A DNA stretch of 64,000 nt from Diplonema japonicum (Eukaryota > Euglenozoa > Diplonemea > Diplonemida > Diplonemidae), in the NCBI GenBank assembly GCA_964019335.1, contig OZ025649.1, positions 806,001 through 870,000 of the forward strand. The letters run 5' to 3'. The position numbers were made by a program, and so were the translations under genes. The notes under the pieces are model-generated. The model was not told the origin of the DNA. It saw nothing but the letters and a program-made list of their open reading frames with translations, and ran no database searches. Position 1 is the stretch's first letter. The number at the start of each line of letters is the position of its first letter. Positions 22,201 to 30,054 of the stretch are shown piece by piece.

Positions 22201-25200
22201 GGCACGAGCCGCAGCCGAGATAGGAAATTTCGAAGCATCCAGTGAGACCTTGCTGTCCATTCTGCGAGGCGTCGACCTCCCAGATGCTGCGCTGCAGCAG
22301 CTGGGGCTGGTGCCAGCGAGTACCGATGTGGCAACGGTGCCATCTAGTAGTGAAGCGAAGAAACCTGCAGCTAAGAAGGGGGCCAAGCCCATTGAGGTTC
22401 TGGAGGTCACGCCTGCCAAGGGACTGACGAACAGCAGGCCTTTAAGTCCCCGAGACAAGACGATTCTCGAGGACATCTCCGATAAGCTGCCGCAAAGAGT
22501 CTTCGTGTCCTTGAACCCCGCTTTGGCGCGCTTCTTCTACCTGACGCAGGTTATGGTCCTGCAACAGCTCGCGTCTAGCAACCCGTACATGTCGCAGACA
22601 CTCAAAAAGCAGCCGCCTGATGAAGCACCTGTACGCGAAGCTTATGCCACTGCCCTCGGTCTTGCCGACAATTTATTGAGTGCTGTGGAGCAGGGCCTCC
22701 AAGCAGTAGAGGGAGTAGGCACCACGTGCACACGCACCCACAGATGTCGCGTGATGTATCTAAGAGCACGTGCATGTGTCATCAGGGGTGACTATGTGGG
22801 TGCTGAAGAGGTTCTCTCAGAACTGCTAGCCTTCTGCACCAGGTCACACGAGCTACCCTTCACACAAGAGGACACCGAAGTCTTTGTTTCCAGCATCTAC
22901 GTGTCAGAAGTGACATCGTGGTTGGTGTGCAAAGCTTGGGTCCTTGCGAGGCAGAGGAAGATGGGCGCTGCGCTCCAGATGTGCAACCGTTGTGAGGAGT
23001 TCTGCTTGAAGTACGAATATACCCGTGGCGAGCGAGACGCCAAAGTGCAGAAGGCTGAGATTCTCACCATGCTTGGCAAGCACAGCGAGGCAATGAGGCT
23101 GCTGACACAAACACAGGGGCAGAAGGATGTGAGCGACGAAGGAGGCAACGACGACGGAGTGCCTGATCTTGGTCCTCTCGCGCGGGTATCGGCACCTACC
23201 AGGCTGCGGACAGCACCTGATCAGCACGCTCCTCTGGTAGAGGGGGGTGGGCTCCTTGAAGGGATGCCCGTCGATGTGCTTCAGGTAGATCATATTTACA
23301 CTTTGGTGCGCTTTGAAAAGAAGCAGGGTTTCATGTTAACCGCCGACCTTCGTCCGGTATGTTGCTCGGGTAGCTTAAACCACACATAGGGCATTGTGGC
23401 ACAACCTCGCCGCCAGCCTGAGGCACCCCCACGCCTGTCCGTGGTGGAAGAGGCCACTGCCTTGGACCACGACGCACGCGATACTTTCTTAGCAAGGTTG
23501 TTGCTCCAGTCCGCTGCTGCTCTTTACCATGAAGGGGTCCAGGGAAAGCTGGACACTGTGGTGTCTAGGGTATATACGGCAGGCCTCGACACCGATATTT
23601 CTCGGTACACCACTAGGGCTATGGAGCTGTACAAGCGCCACCTGCAACACGTATGCGTCCTCTACACCAGCACTGCTATACAATTAACAGATTGGCGTAT
23701 CTTCGGACTTGCAAGAGACTTGGAAAGGGCTTTTTAACTGCAACGTGCCTGTGGCACGAGAGGCGTGCATGGCATTTGTACTGGGGGGTCATGAACACAT
23801 GAAGCGTGGTGACCTCAAGGTATGCCGCGGAACAGTGCATCACCTTTTTACAGACCTCAGAGGAGTGCTACAGCGAAGCAGTAAGGATCTCTGAACAGTG
23901 TTGTGAAGCCATGCAGCACTGCAAAGCTGTATCTCAGTACTACTTACACAGGTGCAAAAGGATCCAACTCCTTGGTGGAAAGGGCGACGGGTGGGGCATC
24001 TCTGAGACAAACAGCATACAGGCTATGCCGCAGGAAGAGGCTTTAGAAAGCCTTCCAGATGTGCACAAGGAGAGCGTAAGATGCCTTATGGAAGCTATCC
24101 ACACAGAGGTCATGAAAGGTGTCCACGATTACACACTCATAAGGGGCTGCCTGCTAGAGATGGCTTATTTCTTTGGCAGCATTAGGAAAACAGTGCCAAC
24201 TGCCATGCACTGTGTTCTCCTGGCGTGCGAGGTGACAAAGATGTTGCAAGGCCTCTCAACGCCACAGCTTCAGGGCAGTCCACTAACGACTCTAGCATGC
24301 AAGGAGAAGACAAACACTGTGAAGGACCCTGACCCAGAGCAGCTAAGTGCGTCCTTACGGGCGAGCATAGAAGAAGTGCAGCGGAGATCTGGCACTGCAC
24401 AAATGTCGTTCTCAAAGGAGTATCAAAGCGAAGTAAAGACAGGGCCTTTGAAGGCTCAGTACATGGCACAGTGGCACAATGCTGCCTTGCAGCTGCTGCC
24501 GTCCGTGGCTGTTCGTGGTGAGACCCTTGAGGTCGAACTGATGGTGCTGCGGCGGTACTTGCAAAGTGCTGGGTCTGAAGTGATTTGGACAGAAGCATCA
24601 CCGCCCATTGCAGGAAAGCTGCTCGACTTCAGTGGTGTGGTGGAGGACTTCATCGCCAGCCAGGTGTACGGCGGGTCGGATGTCCTGCAGCCACCGAAGA
24701 AGGTCAAGCCGGGTGAGAAAGTAGACGACTTGTCTCCTCTGCCTCCTGTTGTGTGGGTTGTGTGTGCAGGGTGTGTTGGGGGGCCACTGCCTACGCCGAA
24801 GGGCGACGGGAAGAAGAAAAACAGCCTGACACAGCCACCCCCTTCGGCTAGCCCTGACGTTGATGTGTTCGTAGCCAAGATGCTTGAGGTGGACCAGAGG
24901 GAGTTCAGGTCAGTGGGGAAGGTGGCACGCGACATGCGCTCCGTGCTGTCAAGAATCTTGGAGCGCGAGGATGAGCTGCAGTGCGCAGCAGGAGAGGACA
25001 AGGGGTCGCCCGTGAACAAGAAAGGAAAGGAAGCGTCGGCGAACGCAACACCCGTCTTCGCAGACACCGAGGACATCGTGCAGATGGAGGCGGAGCTCGA
25101 CATTCTAAAGATATCTTTTGCGGAGGCCTTGCAGAAGATCCTTCCGGACACTGAGATGCGCCACCTATACCCCCCCATCACCGCCCAGCCAGGGAGGGCA

Positions 25201-25353
25201 GCTGCGTCATACGCCATGGCCGTCATCCTTGTGCAGCTCTTCTCTCTTTCCTACTCTGGGGGGTTTTCATGCCGATCGGTCAACAGTGAGCCCGCTGCCA
25301 AGGAAGCCTCCTCATGGCTTCTGAAAGCAGTGAGGGGGCAGCGATGTGAATAG
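16287..25353 (+). CDS. CFAP54: giant CFAP54-like axonemal central-pair protein (5 exons)
   Basis: Exons 16287-21986, 22025-23356, 23390-23650, 23691-23819 and 23854-25353; introns of 38, 33, 40 and 34 nt, all phase 0 with GTATG donors. Product about 2,973 residues; human CFAP54 is about 3,100. The N-terminal region carries the pattern I associate with CFAP54: [18 protein letters not shown], an Ala-rich helix pair, then [18 protein letters not shown] and a following repeat with [13 protein letters not shown]. The rest is helical-repeat (TPR-like) sequence broken by Ala/Pro/Lys-rich linkers ([34 protein letters not shown]). No membrane segment. CFAP54 belongs to the C1d projection of the central-pair apparatus in motile cilia. 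Exon joins were chosen because each restores the single open frame with a GT..AG pair. CFAP46, another large C1d protein, is the main alternative. Confidence 0.75.
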
Positions 25354-25483
25354 CAAAACAAAAAGTCAAAGGTGGGATCTTTTTAAAAAAAGCCACCATA
25401 GTTTTTTAACCGTTTTTTTTTTCTTCTTTTTCTTGTTTCCCTTGCTTTTTAAAAACGAAAAAAGGAAAGCGGGAGATGAGCCT

Positions 25484-26115
25484 ATGGGGCTCCTTGAGTT
25501 CCTGAAGAAATTGCGAAAGACAGACAAGGAGGCAAGGATATTGGTGCTGGGTCTGGACAATGCAGGGAAGACAAGCTGTTTGAAGAAGCTTTCTGATGAA
25601 GAGATGGAAAATGTAATGCCAACGAAAGGGTTCAATATAAAGAGTCTTTCTCAGGAGGGCTTCAAGCTTAATGTGTGGGACATTGGGGGTCAGAAGAGCA
25701 TCCGGCCCTACTGGAGGAATTACTATCAAGAGACGGATGCCATTATGTATGTAGTGGATAGCGCAGATAGGCGGCGATTGGAGGAGACGGGAATCGAACT
25801 TATATTATTGCTGGAAGAAGAGAAGCTAGCAAGGTATATTGAGAATCCCCACCCCAATACAAATAGGTGCCCCATCCTTGTACTTGCCAATAAGCAAGAC
25901 CTTATCAATGCCCAGCCCTCTGATGAAATATCAACCGCCCTCAATCTGCCTGTCATCAGGGATAGGCCATGGAAGATTCAGGTGTTTTTTTTTTTTTTTT
26001 ATGCAACAAAGAAAGGTTTTTTTTTTTTCTTTTCTCGCAGGCGTGTTCGGCACGGACCGGCGAGGGACTTCCAGAGGGAATGGAATGGGTGGTCAAAACG
26101 CTAGAAGAGGGTTAG
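25484..26115 (+). CDS. ARL3: ARL3 small GTPase (2 exons)
   Basis: Exon 1 25484-25981, exon 2 26041-26115, with a 59-nt phase-0 intron (GTGTTT...CTCGCAG) swollen by two T-runs. Product 190 residues. Family motifs: N-terminal [12 protein letters not shown] helix, P-loop GLDNAGKT (23-30), switch I Thr47 in PTKGFNIKS, switch [15 protein letters not shown] (65-77), NKQD guanine-binding motif and, supplied by exon 2, ACSARTGEG, which is the G5 motif followed by GMEWV. These match ARL3 more closely than other ARLs. ARL3 with its effectors releases lipidated cargo into cilia, in line with CFAP299 and CFAP54 nearby. An insertion of about a dozen residues (ENPHPNTNR) precedes the NKQD strand. An out-of-frame ATG at 25476 lies 8 nt upstream and overlaps the start. 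Confidence 0.93.
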
Positions 26116-26953
26116 TGAAAGGAGGAAGGAAGGAAAAAAAAAAAAAGAAAGAAAGGAAAAAAAAAAAGAAAAGGAAAGAAACCATATTTTTTTTATTCCC
26201 CCCCTTTTACAAGGGTTTTTTTTTGTTCAAAATTTCTTAAAGATTACATGAATAGGAGAAATGGAAGTGAAAGGTCGCCGCTTGGTCTGAAAGGCAAAAG
26301 GGGCAACCCCCCCCCCCCCCCCCCCCGGCAGTAAGAAGCCCCGGCATTTTATTTATTCTTCTCAATTAGTCTAAGCAACATAGCTGCCTCAAGGGGCATT
26401 GACTTTCTTACTTTGAGTTTCTTCTTCTTGTCTGTGGAAGGAAGTATTTTGTTTCTGGTAGTTTTTTTTTTTATTCCACTCTTAACAGTTTTTTTTTTTT
26501 TTTTTTTTTTTTTTTTCCTTCTCCTATTGAGCAACCTCTCTACCTTTTATCTCTATCTAAACTTCTTTTAAGGAGGGAACGAGATAAAAAGAGGAAGAAA
26601 TTAATATGGGATCAAAATAGGGGCGAACAAAAAGAGATTCCAGAATCGGGGGGGGGGGGGGTTAGTTTTTTTTATTATGTTTTTTTATTTCATTTCTCTC
26701 TTTTCTTTTACTTGTTGGTGGGGATACAAAGGGGAGGGTGTGATATTCCCTGTCGTGTTGATTGCTGGTTCTCACTCTCTTTCAAAAAAGAAAATGCAAC
26801 AATTACTTAAAAAACACTTTTTATCGCCCCCTCCCCCGTTCCCATCCTATCATACACGGAAAGGAATACCCCCTTCTTTTTTTATGTTTTTTTTTTATAT
26901 GTATTTTTTTTAATATCATCTTATCAACGCTACCAAGCGCCTTTCTTAGGAGA
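26116..26953. other. intergenic, low complexity
   Basis: C-run near 26309-26326, T-run of about 27 near 26490-26516, a G-run near 26650-26661. It ends with TTTCTTAG (AG 26948-26949), the acceptor of the next gene, 4 nt before its ATG. No gene seen. Confidence 0.5.
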
Positions 26954-27589
26954 ATGGGTAAAATGAAGGTCCCACACATCCCTGTTCTGTCTCTGGAAAG
27001 CGATGTGCTTGGTGCTGTGGACTGTGGATCTGCAAGGAGCTTGTTCGAGTCTGCAAGGCAGAGGGTTGAATCCGCACGATCTGTCGGTAGTGATGAAGGT
27101 GTCGAGGAGGGGTACAAGGTAGCTGTGATGGGGATGAGGCTAGTCGACATGGTAAAGGAGATGAAAATTGAGAGAGAGCTGCTTCTAACGAAGCTTGCGG
27201 ACCTTCAAAAGAATCTTCATGAGCAGAAGGCAGAAAATCTCTACTGGGACGGCGAGGTCCGGACTATAACCGACCAGCAGCAGCAAGATCGTCACCATCA
27301 GAAACAAGAAGTGGAGAACCTTGTGTGGATGCAGCAGCAGGCTGCGGACAATTTACAAGAAGCACGGCATCTGCTTCAGAACACTCCTCAGGCAGAGTTT
27401 GCTTCCCGGCATTTACTCATTTCTGAAGAGGCTGCCTTACGCTTGGGCCTCACCAATGACCTGCTCTCCGGCATCGCTACTACACTTGTCTCTGAGTCGG
27501 TTTTATCGCATGCAACACTAACCCCTCTTCTTCTCATTGTCTTCTCCTTGCTGTTCATATGGCTGTACATACTATCCCCCACTGGATAA
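26954..27589 (+). CDS. tail-anchored coiled-coil protein, unknown function
   Basis: A 211-residue single-exon protein. Residues about 60-145 are a charged, Gln-rich coiled coil (KEMKIERELLLTKLADLQ and a QQQQ patch), and the only hydrophobic segment is at the extreme C-terminus (about 188-206, LLLIVFSLLFIWLYIL), followed by five residues. This is the layout of a tail-anchored protein of ER, mitochondrial or peroxisomal outer membranes; SNARE-like proteins share it, but there is no SNARE zero-layer pattern I can defend. ATG 26954 lies 4 nt downstream of the TTTCTTAG acceptor; the upstream open frame is T-rich filler. Confidence 0.78.
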   Translation: MGKMKVPHIPVLSLESDVLGAVDCGSARSLFESARQRVESARSVGSDEGVEEGYKVAVMGMRLVDMVKEMKIERELLLTKLADLQKNLHEQKAENLYWDGEVRTITDQQQQDRHHQKQEVENLVWMQQQAADNLQEARHLLQNTPQAEFASRHLLISEEAALRLGLTNDLLSGIATTLVSESVLSHATLTPLLLIVFSLLFIWLYILSPTG

Positions 27590-27663
27590 GAAAAAGAAAA
27601 GGAAAAAAAGAAGAAACCTCACTATTATAAGATATTTTTAATTCTATGCTATCAGGGATGCAC

Positions 27664-27702
27664 AGGAAGGGAGGTCTCACAAAGGCCTCCTTTGATGTAC
27701 AT
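27664..27702 (+). repeat. probable retroelement 3' tail fragment
   Basis: The sequence AGGTCTCACAAAGGCCTCCTTT followed by a T/A-rich end resembles the 3' tails of the non-LTR fragments near 44806 and 49603, which share GTCTCACAAAG.C.TCCT. Short, so it could be chance. Confidence 0.4.
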
Positions 27703-27895
27703 GTATATTTTTTTATTATTCGGCTCAATGGCTGTCTGCGGTGGTTGGCTGGAATAAGGAATGCGATCATGTCAAGACTTGGTCTCTTTTCTCGTTTCAT
27801 TTCTTTTTTTTTTTCTCCCTTCGCCCTCCTTTGGATCAGCAACTAACGGAATATATATGATACTTGATTTTATTTAGTCCAGACAGCTACAGATT

Positions 27896-27927
<32 letters not shown>

Positions 27928-28051
27928 AGAACACAGATAGACAAGCTTTTGAAAAAAGAATTACCCCCCCCCCCCAGGCATATTGGTGAAATGAAATGTT
28001 TTTCGCACATTTTCACGTGATCCAAGATTATCAAAACGATACGCATTTTCA

Positions 28052-28075
28052 CATATTTTCGCATTCGAAAATATG
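28052..28075. repeat. perfect 10-bp hairpin
   Basis: CATATTTTCG at 28052-28061 and its exact reverse complement CGAAAATATG at 28066-28075, separated by CATT. It is not followed by a T-run and lies in an intergenic stretch on no obvious gene boundary. Confidence 0.6.
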
Positions 28076-28962
28076 CGAGAACAGCCACTAGAAAACTGCC
28101 TTCACTTTTTTTTTTTTTGAGCTTATGCTTATTTAGATTGAAGGAAGTATAGCTTTGCCGGAAATAATATGATCTCTCTTCCCCTGTTTTGGTAGAAGAT
28201 GAGAATGAGGGGTGGCCAAAGATTTCCTTTCCTTCTCTCTTTTTCCTTTTTAAACTCACATTATGATGCTTCCACCACAGTGCAACGAAGGTCCAAGGCC
28301 CCGGCCCCCGTGAAGGCGGAGGTCGGGGTTGCCTAAGGTTCGCTCCTTTACGTTCTGTTTTTTTAAGTACTTCTATATCTTTCACTTTGACTTGGTTTAA
28401 GGATAATGCACTGTACAAGGTGCCACCAAGGGGGTGCCAGCGTGTTGTTTCATTCCCCATTTCCCTCCCTCCTAGCTGGCAGGGTGTGCCGTGGCGGAGG
28501 GACTGAATCGGTTTTCTCCTCCACTCTGATTCCGTCGATTTTTACTTTATATTTTATTTTTCTTTTTTTCTGGTGGGGGCCGTAGCTAACACCTCACCAA
28601 TCAGTAGTGAATCTTTTTTCTCTTCTTCCCCCCCCCCCCCCCCGACACCACGCACCGTGGAGGTGGGCCAAACTCAAGCCCGCTATCTGGGGGCAGCGAT
28701 CTATCGAAAGGTGTTAGTAAGGTGATAGGCTGTTAGTACAATAGGAAGGAATGTAATGGGGTGACACGTGGGGGGTTTTTGTTTTCTTCTCCGTCTACTT
28801 TACTTTCTCTTTTTTTTTTTCGAGGCACGTTTTCGCCAGGCCATTTTCAGAAGTACCTTCCCTCTCTGAACAATGGTGTCTGGCTTACGCGTTCTCTCAT
28901 TCTCTCTTTCCCCTTTCTGAAGCTTTCACCTTTCAGCACGTTCGCACAGGATGGCCCCATAG

Positions 28963-30006
28963 ATGAAGTCGACAGGGTGGTTGCTGACAAAGAGCGACAT
29001 CGTTTGCTCGCGTATGCTTCTCAGGAGGTACGAGAAGCAAAAGCCACGAGGTGTCGAAGTGAGTAGATTAGTTTTGGGCTCACTAGCGGAGTGGCGCAAG
29101 GACGGGGCGGCCACAGGGATTCAGACTGCCATCCGGGCCATCCAACTGCTGCAGGCCCATTCCCTCCACAAGTCATGCATGAGGGTCTGGGAAGGAAGCG
29201 TCCGTGCACAAGGCCTGCAGCTACCGGTGAAGTCTTACAACCAACTCCTTAAGGTTTTTTCAAAAGGCGGTGACCTATCGGGTTTGAAGAGAGTGTGGGA
29301 AGAGATGAAAGCATTTAACATACAGCCCACTGCAGTGTCTCTGCACGCCTTTGCGCACTGCCTCGTAAAGCGCGGTCACTCGGAAAAGGCCTTAACCGGC
29401 CTCACCCAATCATTAAGCATAGTGAGCCCCGAGCCTGCTGCCATCTGCGTGGCACTGTCTGCCTGCAAGAGTGAAGCCGCCGCGTTGGCATACTTAGAGC
29501 GTGCCCTGCCTGAAGGCGTTGTGCGGGTTAAGTCTGTTTATGAAGCGTACATGGGTGTGTATGCCCGCTTGGGGCAGACAGGGGTTGTGGAGCAGATGCT
29601 TGCTTCGACCCCTTATGGTGCCGATACGAATTGTTACAGGCTTCTCCTCACCAGCTACTCTCGGAACAATGATTGGCACGGTGCTAAACTAGTGTGGGCG
29701 AGAATGCTGGTGCGCAGTTTATCACCAGGCGATCGTGAGGCCACAGCCCTCTTGCACTGCTGCGGGTCGCACCTCAAGAACTTCCCATCCGACTACGCCG
29801 CCCTCGCTGCTGCAGAAGACGTCTTTGCCATGCACCGTAAAGAGACTAACACACAGCATCGCCTTTATACCGCGTTGATGCGAATCTACGTTTTTACGAA
29901 GCAGCCCCTCAAAGCGTCTTCCCTGTACCGCTACATGCGCAAGCACTCTATTACCTTTACGGAACCTTTCCTGCTGCAGGCGAGGCTCGTTATGAAGGAT
30001 GTCTGA
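28963..30006 (+). CDS. pentatricopeptide-repeat (PPR) protein, probably mitochondrial
   Basis: A 347-residue single-exon protein. PPR motifs of about 35 residues are visible: SYNQLLKVFSKGGDLSGLKRVWEEM continuing to IQPTAVSLHAFAHCLVKRG, CYRLLLTSYSRNNDWHGAKLVWARM continuing to LSPGDREATALLHCC, and LYTALMRIYVFTKQPLKASSLYRYM, with further degenerate repeats between. PPR proteins bind single-stranded RNA, mostly in organelles; diplonemid mitochondria rely on extensive RNA trans-splicing and editing, so an organellar RNA role is likely. The first 30 residues are basic with few acids (LLRRYEKQKPRG), consistent with an import signal. ATG 28963 is chosen as the first in frame. A four-codon upstream ORF (ATG 28951, stop 28960-28962) abuts it if the acceptor at 28948-28949 is used. 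A second, short plausible frame over 28935-29066 lacks a start codon. Confidence 0.82.
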   Translation: MKSTGWLLTKSDIVCSRMLLRRYEKQKPRGVEVSRLVLGSLAEWRKDGAATGIQTAIRAIQLLQAHSLHKSCMRVWEGSVRAQGLQLPVKSYNQLLKVFSKGGDLSGLKRVWEEMKAFNIQPTAVSLHAFAHCLVKRGHSEKALTGLTQSLSIVSPEPAAICVALSACKSEAAALAYLERALPEGVVRVKSVYEAYMGVYARLGQTGVVEQMLASTPYGADTNCYRLLLTSYSRNNDWHGAKLVWARMLVRSLSPGDREATALLHCCGSHLKNFPSDYAALAAAEDVFAMHRKETNTQHRLYTALMRIYVFTKQPLKASSLYRYMRKHSITFTEPFLLQARLVMKDV

Positions 30007-30054
30007 AACATTTCGCTTTTTTTGTTCTTTTTTGTTAACTTTCTTAAACAGGTC

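Larger units (their letters stand above)
27590..28962. other. 1.4-kb intergenic region with repeat remnants
   Basis: Contains a likely retroelement 3' tail at 27664-27702, a perfect hairpin at 28052-28075, a GC-rich stretch at 28275-28340 and, near 28575-28615, a weak relative of the GCTAACCACTTCG repeat seen at 49404 and 50473. C-runs at 27965 and 28629. No RNA gene or credible ORF found. Confidence 0.5.

Noticed and set aside
23697-23715. Alternative 19-nt intron in the CFAP54-like gene
   Set aside because: It would also restore the frame but is shorter than any other intron here; the 40-nt choice 23651-23690 fits size and GTATG donor.
28761-29066. Second frame overlapping the PPR start (EVDRVVADKERHRLLAYASQ)
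   Set aside because: It looks protein-like for 40 codons but has no start codon and ends soon; probably chance, though a non-canonical first exon cannot be excluded.
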